A DNA stretch of 64,000 nucleotides from Lepraria neglecta (lineage: Eukaryota > Ascomycota > Lecanoromycetes > Lecanorales > Stereocaulaceae). The stretch spans positions 2,666,001 to 2,730,000 of the forward strand of contig CM065647.1 of NCBI GenBank assembly GCA_033220425.1, in the 5' to 3' direction. Position numbers and translations under genes: made by a program. The notes under the pieces were generated by a model. That model was not told the origin of the DNA. It saw only the letters and a program-made list of their open reading frames with translations, and made no database searches. Below are positions 21,826 to 34,685 of this stretch, piece by piece; position 1 is the first letter of the stretch, and the number at the start of each line of letters is the position of its first letter.

Positions 21826-23766
21826 GGCGGTTGTGGGTGTTGTGGGTGTTAGAATGGGTGGGGAGATGACTGGGATTTCGAGCTTGAATGCGAATGATAG
21901 AACTAATGGACAAGTCGGATGCCGGCAGGCAAATTGCGCCACTTTCGTTTACATGTGATATGGATTGACATGGATATCCGTACAATGTGATAGCCACAAT
22001 GTGCGGGGTTGCATGGTGGGTGGCGTCGTGACTTCACTTAAAGATTTTGGGAGAATTGGTTGGAGAGGGATTGAATGAGGTTCTGAACTAAAGTATTTTG
22101 AGAAAAGAAACGACGACTGCTATTTGCTGCGGATTCCAGAGCCGCATCCTCAGAACATGGTGGTGCCGTAACAATCTCATCACCTCGGTCCGTGGAAATC
22201 TAGCCGACCTTTACTTACATAATATCTCGCAGCACCGCTTCTTCGCCAAATCCCCACCTCTTGCAGTCTCTCCGCTCGCCTCGATATCCAATCTGCTGTA
22301 GCCTGCAAAGGAGCTTTCAGCTGTACCCACTGAGGCTTAGTTACGGTGAGCTTGAGCAGAGATTGATTCGTGCGTATGCATTGCCACCAAGCCACCTCGG
22401 CCTTCAACCCCGCCCCAGAGAGAAACGATCAAATTTTTATACGGAAAAGGATGTGATAGGGCACGAAGGTAAAGAGATCCGTAGATTCTTAATGTCTATG
22501 TCTATCCCTAATGTACAACAACGTAGGAGACGCGAACCTCAAAACAGAGTGGTTATTATAACACATGTGTATGAGGAGACTCAATTGCATTGCAACCGCA
22601 AGTGGCGTCGCCCTCCTTGAAAATCTGAAGCCACCGGGGGTACGAAATTAACATCGATAGAGAAAACATGTCCTGCTCGTTAACCAGGATGTACAAAGAG
22701 CCAAGGCGCTTAAGGTACTCGTACCATGGGTAAGCCTTCCATATCGGATTGATTGTCGCTATGCTCACATGGTGGAAGACGACTGGCCCTGCAGTGAGGC
22801 TGTGTACAGGATGGCTGTAGTAGGGGATGCCACTTATGCTGCAAAGAAACCTGACATAGCGGTCTAGAAGCTCCTAGCATGCTGCTCGTCTGAAGTCACG
22901 TTTTGGTAGATGGTTAACATACGAGCGTGCTCCAATGAGGGTCTGACAGATGTGGGGCCGTTCCAGCGAAGAAGAAAGCAGATGACATTGTCATGCACGT
23001 CTGCATCACAAGCGTAGGTGAATCACGATCTCTGTCGGGGAGTCATTTTGGGATGCCTCCTCTACATCGCTGGAAATGGCTCTCATCGGTCTCCGATTGC
23101 AGTCATGGCGTTGAGCCAGGGTCCAAGAGATCGGTGATCGCGTGCTGGGAAAGGCAGTAGTGACAGCTCGCGCAGCAGCAAGGGAGATGTGCATTTGTCG
23201 ATGTGAAACCGTCGAGAAGCTAAAGGGTGAATCGATAACGATCTGATTCATGATCGCCTATCAAGCTTCTTTTTGGTCCACCATTATTGGCTGCGCAGGC
23301 TTTTCCGACTCTCCAAGTTTTGCAGCTTGGGCTGTCAGGTGTCTTGCGATTCCCTGCGTAAAATCGATGGAGAGTAGAATGCATGATCCGTAGGCATAGT
23401 GATCCGTTTGTTGACGGACGGGCTTGCTGAAATGGCCATGTGCTTGTAGTAACCCCACAGTGTTGATGAGGAGGAGGAAGGGCATTCGAAGTAAAAATGA
23501 CGTAGTGTGCCGGCTCTGTCCTTCGTCTATTTAACCAGAATGAGTAAAGCCGTATATAACGCTTTTTAGCTTATTTGCCGCAGGTATAGAGCCTATTCTC
23601 CTGCGCCGCTGCCACCACCCAAAAAGAAGATGATGGAGTCTGACACAGATGTCTTGGACCCAAAGCCCATCAACTTGTGTGGAATTCGAAAGACAGGCCG
23701 CCGCGTGTTGGCTGACAAGAAAAGCCCTGTGCAAACCCTCAGAACACTTTATCCTTGAATATCGCC
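21826..23766. other. Intergenic region, no gene recognised
   Basis: About 1.9 kb with only short, overlapping ORFs. A minus ORF at 23261-23485 starts with a hydrophobic stretch (MPFLLLINTVGLLQAHG) but shows no other sign of a gene. The right part should hold the promoter of the transcription factor. Confidence 0.45.
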
Positions 23767-23977
23767 ATGTCCGCATTTCGATCCTTGGCACCCTCCACCC
23801 AACAGGACGACTCCTCTGCCTCGTCCCCGAACAAGTACCCCGGCGAGTCCAACGGTGCCACTACCGGAAGTACCAGTGGGGGGGAACAGTGCGGGAGGTG
23901 ACCGAGGGTCTGGTAGTGGCGGAGATGGCAAGGACGGCAACCCACGTAAACGGCGTACTGCCGGCAGCGTTTCGACA

Positions 23978-26135
23978 ATGGCTTGTACCCCATGCAGGCA
24001 GGCAAGGCAGAGGGTAAAAAGCCTCATATCAGCGCTGCTCAACTATGTCCTCACATACTGTCTACCCTTCACTACCTTAGTTTTCCTTGTTAGGGCCAAT
24101 GCTGACTAGTGGACTTGCTTCTGCCTCTCTAGTGTGACGGCCATAGACCCAATCGCTGTGGTAGATGTGCCTTGCGTAAACTGGAGTGTATCTACGAGCT
24201 TCATACCAAAACACACAAAGACGATCTCATTCGGGAAATCGAAGTCCTTCGGGGAGACAACACCACCCTTCAGAACCGAAACAGGGAAATAGAACAGTCA
24301 GCCAGCGAAGTCGATTCGTTGAACCGAGGTCTGCGAGAGGAGGGTGCTTACCAAAGAATCATCTTACAGACCATTGGGAGTAATGGCCATGATCGAGAAA
24401 TCATCAAGAAGCTTCGGGCTGGTGAATCGCATCAATCTATTGCCGACTGGCTCGTTCACCGGAATCCAGATTTGGGCACGCTAGGTGCAGAATCATCAAC
24501 CCACCGCGAATTGGTCGATATTGTGAAGATATTTGAAGCACAATGCCAAGGAGACGACGGCCTTGAACGATTCAGCCCGGAAACCAGTTTGGAACTTCGG
24601 TGGACAAAGGTCTGCACAAGCCAAAAACTCGTCGGCCATTTGTTCGACCTCTACTTTACCTGGGTACACCCTGTCCACATGCTATTCAACGAAATGGACT
24701 TCAAGGTTGAATTTAGGCATGACCTGGACACCTATTGTTCGCCATCTCTGGTTAATGCCATTTGTGCGATGGCGTGCCATTTGCTGGATGGTGAAAACGC
24801 CCGCGACAGACGAAATGTCGTAGACTCAGCAACGTTGCGAGACGGATTCATGGCCGAAGCTCGAACAACGCTAACTCCAGAGAATTTTCATCATATGACA
24901 TCCATCCAAAGCTTTGCGATTATGTACCTAGTCGAATTGAGTTCCGGCAAAGCTAGAAGCGCAGTGGGATATCTAAGGTCCGCCGTGGAGAATCTGAAGG
25001 CGAGTGGTGGCCCTCAGCAGTCAGAGGGAGCGAAGGAGATCACCTTCTGGGGAATTCAAACGCTCAACACGTATAATCCCCCCCCTTTCATGTTTCACAG
25101 ATTGTCTGCGTCTGACAAAAATCCAGCTCTTGGAAAGGGACAACATTTCAGAGAATGTGGGCTCCGCCAGCTCCCCAAAAGCCAGTCTTCCAGAATATAC
25201 GGCTGGATGCAGATGACCGCGTATGGCGTTTCTATCGACATCCAGGAGATGAGAGGGAACTACCGTTTCGACCGAGCTATGCGATCATAACAGCCTGTCA
25301 GCAAGCACAGCTCTTCTCAATCATCGATGAGAGCATAGGCCTCTATTGTGGCGCCCGTGGAAAAGTCTCTGCTGCCAACGTGCTTGAAGTGTACGAAAAG
25401 TACATGACTTGGAAGGAAGACTTGCCGGATCTAATAGCGAACATCAGCGAAGGTGACCAACCACTGCCGCACATATTGTATCTCCAGTATGTTCGTTCAG
25501 GCAGTACGGGCAGAATTGAGTTGACAATTTGCAGCGTACAATACCACACTGCTTTGGTGCAGCATTTCAGTCCCCTCCTCCATTGCGGTTTCTTTACAGA
25601 CAGCGATCTTGCCGAGCTGCGTCAGATTGTCGTCTTCCACGCTCGAAGCGGGGTCGAACCGCTTGAACACTCGCGGCGACTCTACTCCTCCCGGTTCTCG
25701 TTGCCGCTGATGAGTTTCTGCCTAATTCACCTGTGTGACGCCCTTGTCCGCTATTCGCCACACCTGCCCCCAGCATCGCAAACGGCCAGGTTTTGTTTGG
25801 ACGTCTTGCACCAGACTCGCCTAGGTTTTGCATTATGTGGTCCGCTTCAGTTGCTCTTCCATCGAACGGCTCAGGAATGTGGCGTTCAATTACCGCCAGA
25901 AATGAGTGACAATGTGGACTCGTTCAATCATTATGTTGTGGACGACATCCTCGACGCGTGCACTCGGTTGTCTTACACCCAGCCGCTTGATCAGATCCTT
26001 CACCATATCGACCCTGACATAGCACAGGACTGGTCTGGCGAGTGGGAAAACCAGATCAAATCCCGGAAAGGGAAGGTTCGGAGAGAGTCATCAAGTGGAA
26101 GGTATTTGCAGGTTGCCAATATCCTGAATGACTGA
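23978..26135 (+). CDS. Zn2Cys6 fungal transcription factor
   Basis: Binuclear zinc-cluster regulator. Exons 23978-24013, 24133-25070 and 25127-26135 join to 660 residues. The zinc cluster spans the first intron (GTAAAA...CTCTAG, branch GCTGAC): CTPCRQARQRC, then RC, GRC and a last C in LRKLEC, giving the spacing C-x2-C-x6-C-x7-C-x2-C-x6-C. A coiled-coil linker follows (DDLIREIEVLRGDNTTLQNR), then the fungal transcription-factor domain (FDLYFTWVHPVHMLFNE; ITFWGIQTLNT joined across the 56-nt intron 25071-25126 to SWKGTTFQR). An N-terminal extension from ATG 23767 (MSAFRSLAPST...) is attractive, because the basic PRKRR lies between, but it is out of frame by one base at a G7 run (23878-23884). 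Either the short start is right, or the G run carries an indel. Targets unknown. Confidence 0.88.
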
Positions 26136-28124
26136 TGCATGAGCAAGGCATGCGGTTTGAGGGAAAACCCCTTGACGACTGCATAAGAACAATGCGCTCT
26201 CAGCATCTGCAGGCACTGAGATGCATATTTCGGATTGGAGCCAAAGACTCAACGACTCGACGACTTCGACGAACAAGAGTACCAATGTTGTGGATGATGT
26301 ACACGGCAGAGCAAAGGCATCTCGGCGTTTTCAGCTCCAGGCTAGTATATATGATATGTGGGCAGAGAGCAGGTTTTGATATATGGCCCAATAGCCCAAA
26401 TTTGGCGTTACTAGTGGTTTGACAGGTGACATCAAAAGAACTGAGCGGGGCTGATTACTCTTTTCATATACTTTGCATGCCAGTGATGCTCATCATGTAT
26501 AGTGCTGAATGTCGAGTCCTGGTTGGTGGCTCTGTATCGCGGCGCGGTATCTACCAAACACAGACAAGTCAGCATCAAAACACTCCAATCTTTCATAATG
26601 AATCTCTGCGATCTCAACATACCAATCTCAAGCTGCCAGACCTCTGCCAAATCCCCTAAATCGCTGCTGTCGAATGGTGTACAAGATCTAGGATTCGCTA
26701 AGGGAAGGAAGGGGGCGACGATGTGAAAATTGAGTGCCGGCTGACTAGGACGAAAAGACCGGAAGGAGAATAGTCCTAAACCCACAGCGCGCCTTCCTTC
26801 CAATGGCATTCCTTGATTTGTATATTGGGAGGACCGTTAATGACGCTAGCGGAGGTCGCTCCGATCGACTGCAGGAGATGACGCAGTTTCTTGCGCCAAA
26901 ATACCCGCCCCGACCTCATCAATCAATCATCTACTATCACAATTTGCCATGTCAAGGATTGATGGATAAATAGACACTGGTTTTTGACATGGAAACAAGG
27001 CTTGGAGAAATGCGGACCCTGTCTGGCTTATATTCTGCAAAGCTTGCGGTCTGCCCGCCCGCGCATAAATATGTCATATCAGGCAAAGATGACGGTGGCT
27101 GAAAACTCCTGTACTCTGCCATTCAACAGCTTTCTACAAATCTCAGTATTGCCCTGCAATCGGAACCTTAGCACAGCACGGCGCTTTTTTTGACAGCCGA
27201 AGGCATGCAGCCATCCTTGGACCCTGCAAATTATCTAAGTCGTCTAGGTAAGGTACTGTTACCGATGATGTTCCATCTACATGATCTATGCTACTTTGCC
27301 CTAAGAAGCCCAACAAGAACCCCGACATCAATCCTGGCGCTGACACCAAAAGCCAAAATAACCGACGCAATCTCGATGGCGATTTCGATCGCTTAGTCAT
27401 GCCATCGATCGAGACCTCCAGCCTTTTTCCCTGATTCCCTGATTTCTTGAAGATCTTTTACATTTTCGGCCTTGTTTCGATCTTGCGCTGAAAGGGACGA
27501 TGCGTAGAGCACAAGGGTCCTGCGGTTGAAAGCCTCATTGTGTGCGCCCAAGCGATGATCCATACTCTAATTCCATGGCTGGCCACGTAACATTGCAGTT
27601 GCCAACTAACATGAAGTACTGTGCAATTGTCTCTTACGTCCTTTCCAGCGCCCTGTTACACAGCTTCAGGCTGTCGTTTGTTCTGGCTTTCACAATACAA
27701 CCGAAACGTGCACACTCATCTAACATGCCTGCTGCGCTCGCCCACAAGCAACAGTTCCCATGTCTCTGAGCCTCTAAGTGTCTTTACAGAGTTCCTTCCA
27801 GTCCTTTTCGAGGCTTCTGTGTGACCATGAAGCAAGAGTGCGCTAAACTAGCCTCTAAACGCTTTGGCAGTACACTGACCAATCACGCCGGTCATTTCGC
27901 ACGGAAGAACTTGGCTGATGTGCCTGTGGCCTATGATAAATGATATCGAATATTGGGACCTTGATCACTTTAAATTCAACTATCTCTACAGAAAAGCGCA
28001 TGATAGTACAAATCTCAAAAGTGATTGCATATCTACCTCTTCTATGCAAGTCGTACCTATGTCCCGTCCATTCCATACAGCCCAGAACTGACCGTCGAGA
28101 CTCTTCTCTAGTAGGACCTTCCTC
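26136..28124. other. Intergenic region, no gene recognised
   Basis: About 2 kb. ORFs under 130 codons overlap on both strands with no motif, signal peptide or spliceable family match. I see no terminal repeats. Confidence 0.45.
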
Positions 28125-28970
28125 CTAATCCAACGAGCCATACCCAGTCCAATCCTGGTCCAGATAATAAGAGTCCCAGATACTCCTGCGAGCTAAGCGA
28201 TCGAAAATCCCGGCTAAGCCATCCTTCTTCTTCTCCTTCGAAGCCTTCCCATCACTCTCATCCTCATCTTCATCCTCAGTCTCGTCTCCCGTCTCCTCGG
28301 CCTTCGGCCTCGACACAGGACATGGGTTCCGCGGATCAGGACCGTATATAAGTTCTCTCTCATTATACCCCCTTTGATTTGGAGGGTTGTTTCCCGGGAC
28401 AATGCGCCCATATTGACCCCATCTTCCGATAGGCGTAGGGATCTTCCTCCCCTTCTCGTCCACCATCCTAGCCCATTGATGAAGCCTATACACCCTCCTA
28501 TTACCCCTCATCTCGCCGTTCCAGAGACGAAGATTTAAATCTCTATCCTCGCGGAGCCTTGCGTGCTGCGACCACCATCGTAACGATAGTGGATTACCCT
28601 CCTCATCAGTGGGCTCATGAGAATTGCGAGCGGCGTGATGACGAGACGGCTGGCATAATGGGTAGTTTGCCGGGTCATACCATGGGCGCCGTACGCTTCT
28701 TGGGTCCTGTCTGGGATTTGAATCGCTGCTTACAATGCCCTCCATCTGATCAGCTTGGCTCTGCGTAGATAAGTCCAAGAAGACAGCAGCAGCTTTGTGC
28801 TTAGAGGCGGAGGTCGATGGTAACACTGGTGTTGTGGCCGGTGTCACTAAGCCCGACTCTGGGGCCGAAGTGCCACAAGTGTTAAGAATGAAGTGGATGT
28901 CACTCTTCGAATCGCTTAGCTTGTCGTGTTGCACATCAGACATTTTTATCTCCGAGTTTGATGTAGCCAT
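28125..28970 (-). CDS. Conserved-looking hypothetical protein
   Basis: A single frame of 281 residues, unrecognised. The N-terminal third is Ser/Thr-rich. The middle is rich in Trp, Arg and Pro (RRPWYDPANYP, LSLRWWSQHARLRED, RLHQWARMVDEKGRK, GRWGQYGRIVPGNN). An acidic run (ETEDEDEDESD) and a charged KEKKKDG stretch precede WDSYYLDQDWTGYG. No signal peptide or membrane segment lies in this frame, but its start overlaps by 35 nt the end of a small membrane-protein frame (28936-29184). The two may be one gene separated by a frameshift or unseen intron, giving an N-terminally anchored protein with a cytosolic domain. Confidence 0.5.
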   Translation of the reverse strand: MATSNSEIKMSDVQHDKLSDSKSDIHFILNTCGTSAPESGLVTPATTPVLPSTSASKHKAAAVFLDLSTQSQADQMEGIVSSDSNPRQDPRSVRRPWYDPANYPLCQPSRHHAARNSHEPTDEEGNPLSLRWWSQHARLREDRDLNLRLWNGEMRGNRRVYRLHQWARMVDEKGRKIPTPIGRWGQYGRIVPGNNPPNQRGYNERELIYGPDPRNPCPVSRPKAEETGDETEDEDEDESDGKASKEKKKDGLAGIFDRLARRSIWDSYYLDQDWTGYGSLD

Positions 28971-29184
28971 TGCTGGTCTTGTCTGCAGCTTGCCGCCTGC
29001 GATGTCTCCAGGCTCTGATCCTCTTGGGTAGGACGTTGATGAGAATGACCACGAGAATGATGATGGTTATGGATAGGCTCACAGTGAGGGATGATGTACC
29101 TGAATTACGAACGAAATCGATGAAGTGGGTGAATTTTCTTGCGGATAGTCTAGAAGTTCTTGACAGGTTTGAGAAGAGTGACAC
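28936..29184 (-). CDS. Small single-pass membrane protein, or the 5' part of the next gene
   Basis: 82 residues with one strong membrane segment (LTVSLSITIIILVVILINVL) followed by a basic stop-transfer stretch (PKRIRAWRHRRR). No family recognised. The stop lies inside the beginning of the 28125-28970 frame, shifted by one base. A basic juxtamembrane segment leading straight into a soluble domain would make sense as one protein. Confidence 0.4.
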   Translation of the reverse strand: MSLFSNLSRTSRLSARKFTHFIDFVRNSGTSSLTVSLSITIIILVVILINVLPKRIRAWRHRRRQAADKTSNGYIKLGDKNV

Positions 29185-29732
29185 GAATGTTGTTGCTCAT
29201 TCTCGCCACATGGAAGATCGAATGTGAATTTGAAATCGGTCGCGTTGGAGGAGAAATGAAGGTGGGTTAGGCTCTTCGCAAATCAACGCATCTTTAATAC
29301 ATATACCTCATTATTTCTCGTTAATTGCATTTGACATATGAGCTTGTTCGTGCACGTTTCCGGCTCTTGAACTGCCAAGGATCCAGTCGCATGGCTGAGC
29401 AGGAGGGGAGTGTTGGGAGACGAATATTGGAAGACTTCTGTTTATTGCCATGTGAAACCTGAAAACGCACATGAAAATGCAAATAATTGCCATTTCGTTA
29501 CCTACAAAAGCCCTCGCAGGACAGCTTTCCTCCGAACTCCTTTCATACTCTTCTAACCTCACCTAGAACATTCTCACTACATCAAAACCAAAGATAGCAT
29601 TCCACATTCTACTAACAAGCCCAATAATATCCTTAGCAGACCAAAAAAAAACTCATCCACAACTTTTCTACATTGGGAAACGCCTGGTCAACATTCTTCG
29701 ATCTTCTAGGCATCCACCTTAAAAAGCGCGCC

Positions 29733-30447
29733 ATGGAAGTGACCACACACAGTCTCGTCAATGGAAAATCAGCAACCATGACAGCAAGATTACCAAAAGC
29801 CCACTTGAACAGTCTAAATTCAGCATGCGTCGGCCCTCGAGCCCTGGGCTGCGAGAAAATCGGACGTTTCGCCAAACGTGCTGTCGATAAACTCCATCCT
29901 CCAGCCTGGAAGAGCATCCACGACCATTATAACACACTAGCACTACTAATTTTCTTCCTCCTTAGCGCCCTTTGACTCATCCACCGTAGCACCTGATCTC
30001 TGCCTCAACCCTAACAACTGGCAGGACCGCCTCCTCTGCGGCGAAAAGTACACCACAATGTGGTTCTTTCTCGCCCTCTCCTTCGTCTGCATCCTATGCG
30101 GTGTAGCCTGTTGGCTCATCCTCCGCCAGCCTAACAAGCAAGGCTTCGAGGAAGACGGACTTGACTCCGACTCCATTGAGAGAATATTCATGAAGACCCA
30201 GCCACAACCATCGAAGTATCAGAGTGCGTCAAAATCTAGGCTAAGAGAGAAGGTCCGCTGTGCCAGTCCCCCTGTGCCCAAGAATGTTTGGCAAAGACTG
30301 GATGACATGGAAAACGAAAAGGTACCACAGTACGATCTAGTGGGTTGGCGGAGCGCGAGGCTCGCGGAAAGTAGGGGACGCTGCGCGAGAGCTATTGCGA
30401 CGAGGTTGCCGGCTATACCTAAGGCTGGATCTGTTGGGGGAAATTGA
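29733..30447 (+). CDS. Hypothetical small membrane protein, splicing uncertain
   Basis: Two plus-strand pieces look related. The 3' piece (about 29966-30447) reads DLCLNPNNWQDRLLCGEKYT, then a membrane segment (MWFFLALSFVCILCGVACWL) and a basic, Pro-rich tail. It is preceded by a textbook 3' splice site (branch TACTAAT at about 29944-29950, then CCTTAG at 29960-29965). The 5' piece starts at ATG 29733 in another frame. The donor is unclear; GTGCTG near 29879 would fit the phase. Function unknown. The arrangement could be wrong in detail. Confidence 0.35.
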
Positions 30448-31153
30448 GGGTCACAATTCAGACTGAATGGAATGACTAAGGGACTCGGGATACGAAGGGG
30501 TAGGGAGAGTGAGGAGATGGTGTCACATGCTATTTTCATGAAGGTTGGCCTGAGAAGAATTGCTTTGAAAAGAACAGAAAAAAACACAAAATGAAGAGAG
30601 GAAAGAAAAAGGAAACTCGCTTTGCAAATGCCTTGTAACTAGGTTATTAGATAGTGTTGCTATAAATGAGATTCAAATTTTTCGCTGAACAAGTCCACAA
30701 CGAATAGCAGCGTTATTCACCCATGTAGAGACTATAAGAAACTGATGCCTTTAGACTGAATAATCCAGCTTGCACAGTCTTAACTTGCTCCCCACATCCA
30801 GAGCTGCTGCTTCTACTTCGCCTGGCCTAAATCCTCGACAGTTTCAGGAGATTGTAGATGCGTTGAGTGACCGGAAGTTGTCGCCAGGGAGGCTCGCCGA
30901 CAGGAGATTCATACCTGAGCTGCAGGGCTGAGCCTTGGCATTGAATTCAGGTCCACAAACTTTGGCGTGCAGCCAGCTGTTCAATTCAGCATTCGACTAG
31001 TCGGCCCTGCAATTATTGTTACCTGCTCCTCTCCCAGCTGTTTAATTAGTGGCGTTCTTCGATGAGTAAAGACTACACTTCGTAGTGTTTTCTGTGCGGC
31101 TTCCTGCGCCGAATTGTCCCTACTCCCCTTGGACTTGAGTGCGAGTCGCAAAG
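30448..31153. promoter_or_regulatory. Intergenic region upstream of SEC27
   Basis: About 700 nt without a supported gene; it should contain the SEC27 promoter and leader. Confidence 0.4.
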
Positions 31154-33992
31154 ATGCGTTTGGACGTTAAGGTAGGCTTTGGCCTTGTTGGAGTTCGAAG
31201 AGAGGTGGAATCGCTTGCCTTGCAATGGCTGATTTAGTTGCCAATTGCAGAGGCAGCTGTTTGCCAGATCCGAGAGAGTCAAGGGCATTGACTTTCACCC
31301 CACAGAGTCATGGGTAAGCCTTCAGATCCCAATGTCAAGCCTTGGACGTGTAGCTGACTTCTGCTAGATCCTGACAACTTTATACAGCGGTACGAAATCA
31401 CAGCGGGAGCAAGCGAAGGTGTCAATCGCGCAACAGCTAATAGGTTGAAGGGCATGTCTACATATGGTCCTACGAGACGCAGGTACGGCTGGGTCAATAT
31501 CCAGGTCAAGCAAAAGCTAAGGATGATACAGGCAATCGTCAAGACCTTCGAGCTCACAGATGTCCCCGTACGAGCAGGGCGCTTCATCGCCCGCAAGAAT
31601 TGGATAGTCTGCGGCTCAGATGACTTCCAAGTCCGCGTCTACAATTACAATACCTCCGAGAAAATTACCTCCTTCGAAGCCCACCCCGACTACATCCGCG
31701 CCATCGTCGTTCACCCCACCCAACCTTTCGTTCTGACAGCTTCAGATGACATGACGATAAAATTATGGGATTGGGACAAAGGCTGGAAATGCGTACAGGT
31801 CTACGAGGGTCACAGTCATTATGTTATGGGCATGGCAATAAATCCAAAAGACACGAATACGTTTGCATCAGCATGTCTGGACAGGACGGTCAAGATATGG
31901 AGCTTTGGCTCAGGGCACGCAAATTACACGCTCGAGGCGCATGAAACGAAAGGAGTAAACCACGTCGACTACTACCCTCAATCAGACAAGCCATACCTAC
32001 TCACTACATCAGACGACCAGACGGTGAAGATATGGGATTACACAACCAAGTCACTGATAGCAACTCTAGAAGGCCATACCAGCAATGTCTCCTTCGCCTG
32101 CTACCACCCCGAACTACCTATCATCATCTCTGGATCCGAGGACGGCACGGTCAAAATATGGCATGCGAATACATACAGACTAGAGCAATCTCTGACATAC
32201 GGCTTGGAGCGAGCTTGGTGCGTGAGCTATCAACGCGGCAAGCAAGGCATTGCGGTGGGGTTCGACGATGGGGCTGTGGTCGTGAAGATGGGCCGAGAAG
32301 AGCCAGCAGTGTCAATGGACAACTCAGGAAAATTGATATGGGCAAGGCACAGCGAGATCTTATCAGCCATGATCAAGGGCGGCGATGCCACGATCAAGGA
32401 TGGTTCTCCAATAAGCTTGCCTGCGAAAGAGCTTGGGAACTGCGAAATATACCCTCAGACTCTTACACACTCTCCCAACGGTCGATTCGTTTCAGTCTGC
32501 GGTGATGGCGAGTACATCATCTACACTGCTCTCGCATGGCGTAACAGGGCGTTTGGTTCTGCTCAAGATTTTGCGTGGGGCGTCAATACGAAGACGAATG
32601 ATTATGCGATACGAGAGTCTGCTTTGAGCGTCAAGATCTTCAGCAACTTTAAAGAAAAGGGAAGTGGAGTCGATGTGGGTTTCCAGGCCGAAGGTCTGAG
32701 CGGTGGTGTCCTGCTTGGTGTTAGGGGCCAGGGAGGTATCGGTCTCTTTGACTGGGAGACTGGGGCGCTGGTGCGGAGGATAGAAGTTGACCCAAAGAAT
32801 GTAAGTCCTCCAACTGCCCTCGCGCTGAGCAAGACTGACACATCCACAGGTATACTGGTCTGAGTCTGGCGAACTCCTCACCCTTGCCTGTGAAGAAACC
32901 TTCTACGTCCTTCGCTTCTCCCGCGAGAACTACATCGAAGCCCTCCAAGCCGGTCAAGCTGACGAAGACGGCGTCGAAGCTGCCTTTGAAGTCGTGACGG
33001 ACATCAACGAATCCGTACGCACAGGCCAATGGGTCGGCGACTGCTTCATCTACACCAACAGCACCAACCGTCTCAACTACCTCGTCGGCGATCAAACCTA
33101 CACAGTCTCCCATTTCGATCAGCCAATGTACCTCCTCGGGTACCTGCCCCGTGATGGCAAAGCCTACATCGCGGATAAAGACGTCAATGTCATCTCCTAC
33201 GCTCTCTCCCTCTCGGTTGTCGAATACCAAACCCTTGTCCTACGGGGAGACATGGACACAGCAGCCGAGCTCCTAGTGGACATTGCAGACGACCAGAAAA
33301 ACAAAATCGCGCGCTTCCTGGAGGGACAAAGCTATAAAGAGATGGCACTTGAAGTAGCCACAGACCCAGAACACCGCTTCGATCTCGCCCTCGCGCTTAA
33401 CAACCTCCCTATCGCTCTCGAAATAGCTAGAGAAGCGGACGTCGAACACCGCTGGAAGACCGTGGGTGACGCCGCGCTTTCAGGCTGGGATCTAGCACTA
33501 GCAGAAGAGTGTTTTACAAATGCGAAAGACATGGGATCCCTTCTGCTCCTGCACACAGCCACCAACAACGCCGAAGGCCTTCGAAAATTGACCGCCCAAG
33601 CAGACATGGCAGGCTCCCATAACATTGCCTTCACGTGCCTTTGGCAAATGGGCGACCTGGACGGCTGCATCGATCTCCTCGTTCGCACGAACAGGGTAGC
33701 GGAAGCAGTGCTCTTCGCGCAGACATACAAGCCAAGTCGATGTAGAGAGATTGTGGGACAGTGGAAAGGTGGGTTAGAGAAGGGAGGAAAGGGCAAGGTG
33801 AGCAGGATGCTTGGTGTGCCGCCTGTGGATGGGGAGGGAGATGGGGATTTGTTTCCTGAGTGGGAGGAGTATTTGAGGCTAGAGAGGGAGGGGAAGACGG
33901 GGACGTTGGTGGATGTGAGTGAGGATGTTGATGCAGAGGGGAATGGGGAATTGTATGAGGATGGGGGCGAGGATGTCGAGGCTGAGGCTTAG
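31154..33992 (+). CDS. SEC27: Coatomer subunit beta' (COPI, Sec27)
   Basis: COPI coat subunit that binds dilysine cargo signals for Golgi-to-ER transport. Six exons: 31154-31171, 31251-31313, 31368-31389, 31451-31482, 31532-32800 and 32850-33992, giving 848 residues. The start MRLDVK joins to RQLFARSERVKGIDFHPTES, then ILTTLYSG, HVYIWSYETQ and AIVKTFELTDVPVRAGRFIA. WD40 repeats are visible (DDFQVRVYNYNT, DDMTIKLWDWDKGW, DRTVKIWSFGSG, DDQTVKIWDYTTK, EDGTVKIWHANTY). The alpha-solenoid follows (TAAELLVDIADDQKNKIARF, LARCFTN-like helices) with an acidic C-terminal tail. All junctions restore the family sequence, so the model is firm. The last intron has 49 nt. Confidence 0.96.
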
Positions 33993-34685
33993 GGGTAGGG
34001 TCTTGAGCATGTCGGAGTGCGGAAAAGTAGATTCTTCGCTGGTTGTGGAGCTAGATCCCGTGTTAATGGCTATCATGGATCATACAAGAATGACTCATTC
34101 TGCTCTCCAGCCTGGTTTCATAAAACGTATGACTTGTACGCGGACAGTACCGCTCTAGAGAACAGAGCAACAGGCCATTGCAACTCACTCCTCCTCGTTC
34201 ACTTGAGCCGCAAAGTCAGCGGACGTAAATGCCTCTTGATTGCTTCTGCAGGGTCCCGAAACCTGGGAATCTGAAACTAACAGCACAGCCATCTACAGGA
34301 CTCTATCGATGTACCTACAGCAAAACATTATCTAGCGCTGCCATTCTAGACTCACTTCGGGCGAACATACTTTCATGCTGTCTCCAAGACTGTAAAATGC
34401 TGACGACACTGCCACCACGGCCCAGCTTTGAGCTGTGCGTTGGGCTTGCAGCCTGATTCCAGAGTCAACCTTCAGTATGGCAAGATGCCTGACTTTGCCT
34501 GCATCACTGCGCCCTTTCTGCAGAGATGCGGTTTCCATTTAGCTCTTGCTTCTACATTGCTCCTGAAATCCTTTCTGGTTCGAAAGTCTTCCTCATGCAC
34601 ACCTAGACGTACCTGCACTACTGAGCTGTATCGTTGTTTAGCATCGTTTACTATCCCAGCATCCGACTGGTACATGCTAGGACAC
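33993..34685. other. Intergenic region between SEC27 and the surface protein relic
   Basis: About 690 nt; short ORFs on both strands only. It should hold the promoter of the downstream secreted protein gene. Confidence 0.4.

Noticed and set aside
21675-21869. Gly/Arg-rich plus-strand ORF
   Set aside because: Antisense shadow of the STEEP1-like gene.
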